From the NCBI GenBank assembly GCA_009746045.1, contig RPFO01000026.1, forward strand, positions 1,853,382 through 1,917,381: a stretch of 64,000 nucleotides of DNA. The letters run 5' to 3'. Every line of letters begins with the position of its first letter. Position 1 is the stretch's first letter. Of the stretch, positions 53,494 through 64,000 are shown one piece after another. Below the pieces are notes generated by a model that searched no databases, was not told where the DNA came from, and saw nothing but the letters and a program-made list of their open reading frames with translations. This DNA is from Mesostigma viride (lineage: Eukaryota; Streptophyta; Mesostigmatophyceae; Mesostigmatales; Mesostigmataceae). The translations under genes and the position numbers were made by a program.

Positions 53494-56400
53494 CTACTCA
53501 ACAGGTCTCTTCTTGGCCAAGTTCGTGAGCCGTTTCTCGACGTCTGTCGGAATGGTCAAGATGGCCTGGCGATTGTTAGCTGGGTTGACAACAATGGTGT
53601 GTTCGAACCCCGCGTCCATGCACAGGTAGCAATTGACCAAGTTTGGCTGTTCAGCTTGCGCATCGGCGTCCATTTTGAACATCGTCGCCATACCCGGAAA
53701 TCTGTCCCAGTAGCGCACCCCCACCACCCATTGTCCCTTACGGAACAACTCCCTATCGACCTTGCCGTTTCTGTCGGCCACTCGCCTCACGAAAGTAGCG
53801 GCCACCTGATAAGGCTCCTGCAAGACTTCCGCTAGCCAATATGGATGATCTGGATCGTGGGACTCATCACCAGAGTAGGACTCGACGGCAAAAATGTCTC
53901 GCAGCTTCAGTCTCCTTCCCATCATCGTCCTCTCTGCCTGTAGTCTGTTCAGTCGCGTCCCTGCGTGCCCCCCTTGTCCGTTTGGGTTCCTTTGCACTGG
54001 CTCCCCCAGTTTGTGGAGCTTCATCCGAGCACCTCCCACATTCCAGCCGTCCATGTCGGTCCACTCCTTTCGACAATCCCACCACCTTTCCTCGGCGCAC
54101 GCACCGCCACAATAGCAGGAATACTGGCGCAGCATTAAGCGCGTCACATTCGACTTGTCCATGCGCCACCAGTGCGCCTTCTTCACTCCTTTGATTTCGC
54201 CGCGCCCTGGGCTGTAAGGAAGCACCTGCGCGTCGAAGACAAGATTTGCACAAGGGAAAGTTGAAGTTACGAGACCATCGAGCTAGTTGTGTTTTATTAA
54301 GCACTCCTGATCGCCAGGACTCCAAGAACGCCCTAGAAACGACGGCCGGCGTAACTATTCCCTGAACGAGGACTGTACACTTAATTACCTCGGGGAACTC
54401 GAAGAAGTTACGCCTGGTCGTTGTGGTCCCGCCCACCGCCCCCGACGCCAGATTCTCCACCAACTGGGCGGCCGTCTGTTTGTCCTGGTTCTCTTCCCTG
54501 ATGTGCCACCTCCTCAACATGCACTTCACAGTCCCACCAGCTCCATCCACCTCCCCCTTTCCGTGCTGCTCCCCAAAGTAATTCCACTCAAATGACTCCA
54601 GGTGCGGATCCTCCGTCAGCAGCCGGGCCACTTCCGCGATCACATTCCTTGACTTGAACTGCATGGAGCAATTGTCCGACCACCCAATGAAGCGCTTCAC
54701 CTCTACCCCTTCTGACCGTAGTGTCGCCAGGATTTTGAGGATAGCAAAACGGAGGGCCCGCCCGTCCCTTTTCATTCCGCCCTGTCCGATGAAGTGAAAC
54801 TCCCTTCTCACGACCTTTCCCGACGCTGGATCCAAGTAGCGCACGATCCAGGGCATAAGGACGAATGTGACTGGATGCCAATACTGTGCTTGGAGATTGT
54901 GATAGGTGTAAGACTGGTAGTTCTCGGCGTAATCTGTGTGGCATACAAGGTCCCCCACCCGCATCCTTGAGAGACATTCCTTGGAGGCGTCCGCTTGCCA
55001 CCACGCGTTGAAGCAATGCTGGATGAAGTCCGGCCACTTGTCCACAATTGCCTCCTTTAGCTCCGTTGGTGTGGACTTGACGTCGACTTGCGTCAATCGC
55101 TGCCCACCAGCCTTTGCGATCTCGTCACAGTCGTCCTGCATATGCGCAGTGTGCACATACAGAAAAGACATCAACTTCGACCCACCAATGACCTGTAGAA
55201 AGAAAAAAGACAGGACCTCAGGAAAAATTGAAAAAGAAACGCCTTGGGGCGCAACCACTCCACTAAAAATTACCTCTGGCCCAAGAACTTCAGGAAACAT
55301 TGCAAAAGAAACGCCTTGGGGCGCAACCACTCCACTAAAAATTACCTCTGGCCCAAGAACCGCACCCGGCGGCACATCCTGCATCTCGTATCTGGTCCAT
55401 GAAATCAGGTGGTTGGAAGCCTCCTCCCGTTCGCATAACATGAAGTTCCGAATTCCACACTTGGGAGCCAGGCAAGTGCCCAACACACAAGCCTTACGCC
55501 GGATCGAGCAAACCCCCAACTCCTCGCCCAGGTCATGATCGGGCACCCCTTCCTCGTCGTCCAGCACCCTCCCATGCATGGGCAGATCCTCAAGTTCGCC
55601 CTGAAAAGGCTGAACCTGCGGCCGCGACGACCCCACAGACGACCTCGAACCTCCCCCCTCCCTCATCCCCTCCACCTCACAAGTAAACTTGTTCACCCAC
55701 TCTGTCGTGTGAGTGGCTTTGAAAATGGAACATGTGGGCACGGACGACCCCACGTCGAGCTGGCTACCATGATCGCACGCGTGGCATTCAGGTCCGCACT
55801 CGCATCTGGCATGAAAAGTTGCACGAAATTTGGCCAACCCCCCAACCATGGACTGCATGGTAGTGTGGTGCTGGCATGCGCACAAGTTCCGCATTTTCCA
55901 CCGCCCCTTGACGCATGCGGGCATATGCTTGCAAAAAGTAGTGTATCCCACATGAACTGTGCTCTTCTGATTCGTGCGTAGCATTGACATCCCTGCCTCC
56001 GTCTCCAAAATCACCTGATTTCCCCCCCTCACACCCTCCTCTCCCTCCCCCCCCCCCCCTCCCTACTGTCCATCCGCCGCGGTGGCTTCAACTCCGGATG
56101 GCGGGAAATGAACACTTCGTAAATCTTCGACTTGGAGACAGTATAGTAGCGCGCACCCTCCGAAAACGCTAGTGTATGTTTGTAATCCTTTCTGGTCCAT
56201 TCACAATGAACATCCTTCATGTTCGGAGACGCCCGCGTCAAGTTATCATCCCTCCAGCACGCTTGTATCAGGGCAATGACTTCCGTCGGAAGCTCGTCTT
56301 TCCTCCTCCTCCTCTCTGGCGCACTCATCAAAAGGTCGTCCTCCCCTTCTTCCATTCCATCCCTGTGACCCCGAACAGTTGCGACAAAGCGCCTGTCAAT

Positions 56401-56844
56401 CCCGAACGCGCGCTCCACAATCCTGTCCGGGACGCCCTCCATTGCCTTCGTAACAAGTCCACACAAGGCCCACCTAAGCCCACGATCCTTCTCAGATGTT
56501 CCCAAGTCGCCAAAAGCCTTCTTGATGTTATCCCGAAGAGATTCCGCCCAATTTTCAGGAAGCCCGCCGTCACAGTTCTTCCTCTTCTTAATGCCGTTGC
56601 TCTCCGCCACCATGGCATTTAGTCTTGAAGCTGCGCAAGACAGAACCTCCGCGCTCATCTCTGGCGTCCTGTGGTTGTTTGCTTTCACGCGTTCCGCCAT
56701 GATAGGAAAGATGTCATTGGCAATTTTGTACCCCTTGTTCTCGATGTACTTGTCGCTCCAGAGACCGCGAAGTGCAGGCTCCCGGTCGTCATTGGACAAG
56801 GGACGCGAACCGTCGGAAACGGCCCCCCGCCCCGATCGCGCCAT
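53494..56844 (-). CDS. Four-exon transposase-like gene (DYAENY / SDNC-QFK / HGKGxVDG)
   Basis: Predicted exons: 56844-56067, 55992-55346, 55192-54389, 54225-53494, all joined by GT-AG introns (74, 153 and 163 bp) that keep the frame; about 990 residues. Exon 1 ends with a helical region and IQACWRDDNLTRASPNMKD. Exon 2 has GYTTFCKHMPACVKG, NLCACQHH and a Cys-rich CECGPECHAC. Exon 3 holds the core: HTDYAENYQ (Asp ~54932), GWSDNCSMQFK (Asp ~54675) and WNYFGEQHGKGEVDGAGGTVK (Asp ~54544). This resembles a family of animal proteins of uncertain name carrying DFAENY, SDG..QYK and HGKG.xDG motifs. A DDD/E transposase is inferred. Exon 4 has Cys pairs and a basic middle. The start may be upstream (open to 56979). 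No frameshift is seen, so the gene may be intact. Confidence 0.65.
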
Positions 56845-56990
56845 CAGACTTTGGTCAGACGGCAGCTGATTTTTTTCGCCTCTTAATCCCGCGGCACCGA
56901 AAGCCCTGAGGATGAGTAATGATAAATAATCACCATTAAAGACACGACGAAAACGATGGGCATCAAACAAGAACGACAAGCGTCATTAAT

Positions 56991-57543
56991 AACGCCGGCC
57001 GGCGCAACTGGATACATGTAAACCATACAAAAGTGATTTTATGAAACACATACAGTTTGTCATTAATAACGACGGCCGGCGTAACTCGGGCGCAATTAAA
57101 AACCATTAAGAAGCAACTCAGGATATGCAGGCAGAAATCCTTCAGGTGTAAAAAAGATGTACAAACACACTTTTGGTAATGGGGCCTGATTGCGCAACTG
57201 CAAGATACCATTGGAAACGCCGGCCGGCGCAACTGGATGCATGTACATAAACCATACAAAAGTGATTTGCACAAAACCCCTACAATTTGTCATGAGTAAC
57301 GACGGCCGGCGTAACTCGGTTGCATTTGAAAACCACAAAGAAGCAACTCAGGTAGTGAAGGCGGAAATCCCAGAGGTGATAAAATGTTTACCAACACAAA
57401 ATGTTGATAAGCGTGCAAGCTTTTGCAAGTGCGCGCAAGATACCATTGGAAACGCCGGCCGGCGCAACTGGAACACCAAAACAAAAAACTTGATTTGCAC
57501 GAAACCCATTCAGTTCGTCATGGATAACGACGGCCGGCGCAAC
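56991..57543. repeat. ~230 bp tandem repeats with GCCGGC motifs upstream of the transposase
   Basis: Two full units and one partial unit. Each has a perfect palindrome CGCCGGCCGGCG (56993, 57218 and 57453 regions) and, ~77 bp on, the related CGACGGCCGGCGTAAC (57070, 57300 and 57528 regions). The motif AACGACGGCCGGCGTAACT occurs again in the third intron of the gene (54339-54357). The position just 5' of a transposase gene suggests binding sites or a promoter. Confidence 0.75.
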
Positions 57544-57599
57544 TTCATGGCACTCACCACTTTCACCAAATGCCATGTCGCCATTATATTGAGGAAAGC

Positions 57600-59857
57600 G
57601 AAGTATGCCCACTTGAAGCTGTGGTCTGCAGAACATTGACACAAAATATGCATGGTATTTCAAGCAATGAATGCTATGTGTCAGGCATCAATGTCTTTAT
57701 TGTATCCAAATGTGGTTAGGACGGAGGTTTACATTGGTTGCTATTTTAAGACAATGGCGTATAACCAAACATTGCACACACTCAAGAGTGTACTTATGCT
57801 GAACTGGAAAGGAACATTAAACCCCAATAAGGTAGATATTTTTCTTTTACATTTTAATTTTTTATATACTACTTTATATAATATTATATTATATTATATT
57901 ATATTATGCTATATTATGTTATATGAAATAACATTAAAATTAACATAAAATTAAAATTATATATTAATTATAGTATATTATATAATTTATATTATATATT
58001 ATATTCACGATGCTCTGTGTATTAATGACATATCAGACACACCTACATCACATCGCCTTGATGTTTCCGTTGTATGGGTCCGGTCGGGCGTTGGTAGCTG
58101 GTCGACAACAATTCTACATTTCCTAAAAAAAAATGCGACCGTGCCTACATTCGAAGGCGCGCTGTGGCTGACCTGAACTATCGGTGAACACCTCGGCGTC
58201 ACTTGACCGGCCTAGGTTGACATTTCGGCAGAGTAACGCTGCTTAAAGGATCCTTGCGTAGTTCGCGCGATTTGGCTCTTTATATATGTTTTTGGAGACG
58301 ACGAGCAAGCATCCGATTGGTCAGCCAATTCCTGTCCAGTCCTCGGACAGTGTCCAATCCGGTGCTTGGGATCCAGAAAACGTGCTCGAGCCTGGCCACT
58401 CTGTCGCGGGCGCCGCGCTAGTGGCGTCGCGCCCAAACCTGACCAGGCCATAGGAAAGGGCGGGGGCGAATGCAAGAATTATTGTTATATCCTGACCTGT
58501 CCTGGGGAAGGTCCGGGGCGAATGCAAGAATTAATATACCTGCGTATGCAACCAACACGGCCGATCCACATACATAATCCGACTGAGCTGGACGGTACGG
58601 ACCAAATTTCGGTGCAAATTGAGGCCCAAAAGCTATGTCGGCATGGTGCGCGCACCCCTTGCGGTAGGGGCCATGGCGACTGCCTTTAGACGAAACGTGA
58701 CAAATCTGGCACGCGGAAAGCAGAAATGCTCGATTGTTGGAGAAAATTAGTTACTGATTCTAATTTATGGCGGGATGGTTGCGATCTATAATGTCGCGGG
58801 CTTTTTTTCTTTGCCATCGGCAGGGGGGGTCCGGCCTGAATTTCTGTCGGGATGAATAAAGTATATTGGATGCCTGCCGGGTTGATTGTCGATTGTTGCC
58901 AGTTTTGATGGTCGTAAGGAAAGCTAGTTTAATGATGTTTCTAAAGCCGTAAAAATTCCCGCTGCTATCTTTACCTTTCCCGTCATTTTGCGGTAAGATA
59001 ACATTAGCCCTGCGCGATGCGTACTGCCCAACCACTCCATGAAAGGGTGGACTTTCTTGTGCGCCTGGGCACGAATAAATGCCCGTTATGGTACGTTCTT
59101 GTGTTAAACGTCTTAAGCTTGCGTTTTCCTGCTTTCTTACCTCGTTGAGCGTAAGCTTTTTGCCTTCTTTCCGGCCAGATGCAGCCAGAAAGTTGCGGGT
59201 CCTGGCGCTGCATCGCTGGATTCCTGGGTGTCTTTTAGCTAGTTAATCGTCTGTGACGTGGCTGGCTTTCTGCAGCGCGTGGCCCGCAACCTGTCGGGAA
59301 GGTGTAATGCTTTTATTTCCATGCTTCTCTGAAATTTCTTTTGCTTTATAGACAGTTGTGTTCGAGGAAATTCACGCGGTCTTCCTAAGCAGCGGCATCA
59401 TTTTCCCCAGACACTGACGAGCTGGCACCTGTCTCCTAAAGAGAGCGGCTCGTGCTTGTTAGAAAGGAGGCAGTGTGCATTTTGCGGGACACAATGCTTT
59501 GGTGGCACATGCGTCAGGTAGGCTGTTCCAATGGTCTCTTCACCTTTCCCACTGAGTAAATGTTAGCATTTGTCATGCTAACCAGAGCAGCTAGCCACAG
59601 GTTGGCTGGATAAAAAGTCAGCTTATTTTCTCTTTATATACTGCGTGTGTGGTCCTCCACGTGTCCGGCTTGTTGGGCATTTTGGAAGAGGGTTTATAAT
59701 GTGTTGTTGGGTGGAACAACTTGGTTGTTGGCACAAAATCACACATTATTAGCCTGAGATAGGCATGACATATGCTGCTCAGGCGTGTCGTCCTACCAGC
59801 CTTGTTGTTAAGGGTAGACTCACAAGGCTGGCTGTGCCGATGGAGGGGTGGGGCGTG
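57600..59857. other. No gene recognised; AT-rich block 57845-58010
   Basis: 57845-58010 consists of ATATT/ATTAT words. 58440-58540 has a short duplicated phrase GGGGCGAATGCAAGAATT. Nothing else could be supported; short frames lack coding character. Confidence 0.5.
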
Positions 59858-60627
59858 CTAGCCCCCCCCACACCCACGCATGCATGCTAGCCCACCCCCA
59901 CACCCACGCATGCATGCTAGCCCCGGCCCCGGCCCCCCCACACCCACGCATGCATGCTAGCCCCCCCCACACCCACGCATGCATGCTAGCCCACACTCAC
60001 ACCCACGCATGCATGCTAGCCCACCCCCACACCCACGCATGCATGCTAGCCCCCCCACACACCCACGCATGCATGCCAGCCCCCCCACACACCCACGCAT
60101 GCATGACCGCCCCCCCCACACCCACGCATGCATGCTAGCCCACCCCCACACCCACGCATGCATGCTAGCCCCCCCACACACCCACGCATGGATGCCAGCC
60201 CCCACACACACCCACGCATGCATGACAGCCCCCCCACACACCCACGCATGCATGCTAGCCCCCCACACACACCCACGCATGCATGCCAGCCCCCATACAC
60301 ACCCACGCATGCATGCCAGCCCCCCCCCACACTTACGCATGCATGCTAGCCCCCCACACACACCCACGCATGCATGCCAGCCCCCCCCACACCCACGCAT
60401 GCATGCCAGCCCCCCCCACACTTACGCATGCATGCTAGCCCCCCACACACACCCACGCATGCATGCCAGCCCCCCCCACACCCACGCATGCAGGCTAGCC
60501 CAACCCCACACCCACGCATGCATGCCAGCCCACCCCCACACCCACACGTGCATGCCAGCCCACCCCCACACCCACGCATGCATGCCAGCCCACCCCCACA
60601 CCCACGCGTGCATGCCAGCCCACCCCT
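59858..60627. repeat. ~30 bp minisatellite (CCCACACCCACGCATGCATGCTAGC)
   Basis: About 26 tandem units of 28-31 bp, each with a C-rich run, CACACCCACG, the palindrome GCATGCATGC and a CTAGCC or CCAGCC ending. Unit variants (TTACG for CCACG, GACCGC for GCTAGC) recur in blocks. His/Ala/Met-rich or Gly/Trp/Cys-rich frames across it are artefacts. Confidence 0.97.
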
Positions 60628-60895
60628 AGCTTGAGCGTGCTTGTAAAGTTTTTGCATGGTTTATTAAAATGAGTGGAATATGTATTTATTGCATTAAATG
60701 TTAATTTTATTGATCATGAATGAAAATGGTCAACATTGCCGAAGTGCCCCTAAATTGCTCAATATTGTGTGCTCAAGAATTCAATGAGGATTGTCATCAT
60801 GGAAACCCGCACAAATTCACGATTCCGGGCATGCATGTGAAAGTATCAAGAACAATTTTCAATTAAGAATGGTATCTCATTGTTCCATGAATCAA
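60628..60895. other. Spacer between minisatellite and satellite
   Basis: AT-rich sequence with no recognisable feature. Confidence 0.4.
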
Positions 60896-63800
60896 TATGA
60901 CTCCATGTACGTAGACAAGCCATGATGACCCCATGGGAGCCTGAATCCTCATCATTAAATACATAAATGCCACCCATGTACGTAGACGGGCCATGATGAC
61001 ACCAATGGAGCCTGAATCCTCATCATTAATTACATAAATGCCAACCATGTACATACACGGGCAATGATGACACCATGGGAGCCTGAATCCTCATCATTAA
61101 TTACATAAATGCCAACCATGTACGTAGGCCAGCCATGATGACACTGTGGGAGCCTGAATCCTCATCATTAATTTCATACATGCCAACAACACGTAGACGG
61201 GCCATAATGACACCACGGGAGCCTGAATCCTGATCATTTTTTTTTCTTTGACATCCATGTACGTAGGCCAGCCATGATGACACCATGGGAGCCTGAATCC
61301 TCATCATTTTTTTTCTGAGACATCCATGTACGTAGGCCAGCCATGATGACACCATGGGAGCCTGAATCCTCATCATTTTTTTTCTGAGACATCCATGTAC
61401 GTAGGCCAGCCATGATGACACCATGGGAGCCTGAATCCTCATCATTAAATACATACATGCCATCCATGTACGTAGACAGGCCATGACATCTGACACCATG
61501 GGAGCCTGAATCCTCATCATTTACTATTCCTTGACATCCATGTACGTAGACGGGCCATGATGACACCATGGGAGCCTGAATCCTCTTCATTTTTTTTTCT
61601 TTGACATCCATGTACATACGTAGGCCAGCCATGATGACACCAATGGAGCCTGAATCCTCATCATTAATTACATACATAAATGCCATGATCATCAATGACC
61701 CCATGGGAGCCTGAATCCTCATCATTAAATACATAAATGCCACGGTCCATGTACGTAGACGGGCCATGATGACACCAATGGAGCCTGAATCCTCATCATT
61801 AATTACATAAATGCCAACCATGTACATACACGGGCAATGATGACACCATGGGAGCCTGAATCCTCATCATTAATTACATAAATGCCAACCATGTACGTAG
61901 GCCAGCCATGATGACACTATGGGAGCCTGAATCCTCATCATTCATTTCATACATGCCAACAACACGTAGACGGGCCATAATGACACCACGGGAGCCTGAA
62001 TCCTCATCATTTTTTTTTCTTTGACATCCATGTACGTAGGCCAGCCATGATGACACCATGGGAGCCTGAATCCTCATCATTTTTTTTCTGAGACATCCAT
62101 GTACGTAGGCCAGCCATGATGACACCATGGGAGCCTGAATCCTCATCATTAAATACATACATGCCATCCATGTACGTAGACAGGCCATGATGACACCATG
62201 GGAGCCTGAATCCTCATCATTTACTATTCCTTGACATCCATGTACGTAGACGGGCCATGATGACACCATGGGAGCCTGAATCCTCATCATTTTTTTTTCT
62301 TTGACATCCATGTACATACGTAGGCCAGCCATGATGACACCAATGGAGCCTGAATTCTCATCATTAATTACATACATGCCATCCATGTACGTAGACAGGC
62401 CATGACATCTGACACCATGGGAGCCTGAATCCTCATCATTTACTATTCCTTGACATCCATGTACGTAGACGGGCCATGATGACACCATGGGAGCCTGAAT
62501 CCTCATCATTTTTTTTTCTTTGACATCCATGTACATACGTAGGCCAGCCATGATGACACCAATGGAGCCTGAATCCTCATCATTAATTACATACATAAAT
62601 GCCAACCATGTACATACACGGGCAATGATGACACCAATGGAGCCTGAATCCTCATCATTAATTACATAAATGGCAACCATGTACATACACGGGCAATGAT
62701 GACACCATGGGAGCCTGAATCCTCATCATTTTTTTTTTCTTTGACATCCATGTACATACGTAGGCCAGCCATGATGACACCAATGGAGCCTGAATCCTCA
62801 TCATTAATTACATACATGCCATCCATGTACGTAGACAAGCCATGATGACCCCATGGGAGCCTGAATCCTCATCATTAATTACATACATGCCATCCATGTA
62901 CGTAGACAGGCCATGATGACACCATGGGAGCCTGAATCCTCATCATTTACTATTCCTTGACATCCATGTACGTAGGCCAGCCATGGAGACACCATGGGAG
63001 CCTGAATCCTCCTCATTAATTACATAAATGCCAACCATGTACGTAGACAAGCCAATTGATGACCTCCATGCGGAGCCTGAATCCTCATTCATTTAATTAC
63101 ATAAATGCATCCATGTAAGTTAGCGGGCCATGATGACACCATGGTGGCCTGAAATCTCCGCTCATTAATTTCATACATGCCAAACAACACGTAGACGGGC
63201 CATAATGACACCACGGAGGGCACTGATCCTGATCATTTTTTTTCTTTGACATTCCACTGTACGATGTGTCCAGCCATGATGACACATGGGAGCCTGAATC
63301 CTCATCATTTTTTTTTCTGAGACATCCATGTACGTAGGCCAGCCATTGATGAACACCATGGGAGGCGTAACTGATAGATCCTCATCATTAAATACATCAC
63401 AGTGCCATCCATGTACGTAGCAAATTCACCTCGCACAGTCATCAGCACACTCCATGGGAGCCTGAATCCTCATCATTTTACTATTTCCTTGATCCATGTA
63501 CGTAGGACCGGGCCATGATGACACCATGGGAGCCTGATCCTCATCATTTTTTTTCTTGACATCCATGTAACATTACGTAGGCCAGCCATTTGATGACACC
63601 AAGGAGCCTGAATCCTCATCATTAATTACTACATAATTCCATGATCATCAATGACCCCATGGGAGCGCTGAATCCTCATCATTTAAATACATAAAATGCC
63701 ACAGGGCTCCATAGGTACGTAGAACGGTTGGGCCTTGATGGAACCATGGAGCCGTGCCATGATCCTTCTATACTGATTAATGTAACTATACAGTCGCCAA

Positions 63801-64000
63801 TTACCAGGTGTGGACTTACGCAACGACTCCACCCGGCTCCTTTGAGTACTTAGGTAAGAACAGCAAAAAGGCAACAGGAGGTGTGTTCGGCGAAGGGGGA
63901 GTACCAAGGATAATCTTAGGGCGGAGAGGGATCGATGACACCCATGGAGAGCCTGAATCCTCATCCCAACTTATATTACATAAATGCGGCACCCCATGTA
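60896..64000. repeat. ~70 bp satellite with ~770 bp higher-order repeat
   Basis: Tandem monomers share CCATGATGACACCATGGGAG then CCTGAATCCTCATCATT. Between them are several spacer types: AATTACATAAATGCCAACC, a T-run followed by CTTTGACATCC, a T-run followed by CTGAGACATCC, and TACTATTCCTTGACATCC. The series of spacer types at 60961-61205 recurs at 61731-61975, giving a higher-order period of about 770 bp. After about 63040 monomers carry many single-base insertions and deletions. The array reaches the window edge. The minus-strand frames across it are repeat translations. Confidence 0.95.

Noticed and set aside
52950-57640. 3' LTR of the polyprotein element
   Set aside because: No direct repeat of the 45403-46139 leader was found downstream; the RT is truncated before its YxDD motif.
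53371-57660. Terminal inverted repeats of the HGKGxxDG transposon
   Set aside because: I compared the sequence on either side of the gene and found no convincing inverted match or TSD, so element ends are left undefined.
59848-60657. His/Ala/Met-rich and Gly/Trp/Cys-rich proteins
   Set aside because: They are frames through the 30 bp minisatellite.
60863-63359. Minus-strand ORFs with repeated NDEDSGSxGVIMA
   Set aside because: They are frames through the 70 bp satellite; the repeat unit, not protein selection, explains them.
59858-64000. CRISPR array
   Set aside because: Both arrays are tandem repeats with homologous, not unique, spacers, in a eukaryotic context with no cas genes.

Overview
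The window is eukaryotic nuclear DNA made almost entirely of transposable elements and tandem repeats; I found no convincing host gene. The eukaryotic assignment rests on GT-AG introns in coding regions, LTR, LINE and Penelope-like retroelements, hAT, CACTA and TTAA-type DNA transposons, and kilobase satellite arrays. A green alga or related protist is plausible: the Penelope-like element carries an N-terminal GIY-YIG domain, an arrangement described from the green lineage, protists and invertebrates. The sequence does not prove the lineage.

Layout. 1-6311 is a pentanucleotide satellite (CGTAT, CGTGT and CGTGC variants) with a ~1375 bp higher-order duplication. 8301-14557 holds a tandem pair of short repeats with a tRNA-like B box, two decayed LINE copies with an L1-ORF1-like protein and a decayed 1397 bp hAT element with an 8 bp target-site duplication (TSD). 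14558-20971 is a complete 6.4 kb LTR element with no protein-coding capacity, inserted in a retroelement reading frame that resumes exactly on its far side. 22309-25366 is a Penelope-like element.

26040-36157 is a deep nest: a retrotransposon remnant holds a short B-box repeat, which holds both an 874 bp palindrome-of-palindromes (TSD ACGGA) and a 7533 bp CACTA element (TSD TG). A solo 206 bp palindrome (TSD CACCC) sits in the same remnant. 37697-49320 contains three non-autonomous elements with TTAA duplications and mutually different termini, plus a third LINE copy that has itself been interrupted. The third TTAA element splits the coding region of a retrotransposon polyprotein (46140-52949). 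That polyprotein has the unusual order Gag, zinc knuckle, integrase, protease, reverse transcriptase, and its RT is truncated.

53494-56844 (minus strand) is a four-exon transposase-like gene with a D...D...HGKGxxDG core. It is preceded by ~230 bp tandem repeats carrying GCCGGC motifs. 59858-60627 is a ~30 bp minisatellite, and 60896-64000 is a ~70 bp satellite with a ~770 bp higher-order period that becomes indel-rich at the window end.

The insertion order can be read directly from the TSDs. The least familiar items are the composite palindrome, the integrase-before-protease retroelement and the HGKGxxDG transposase.
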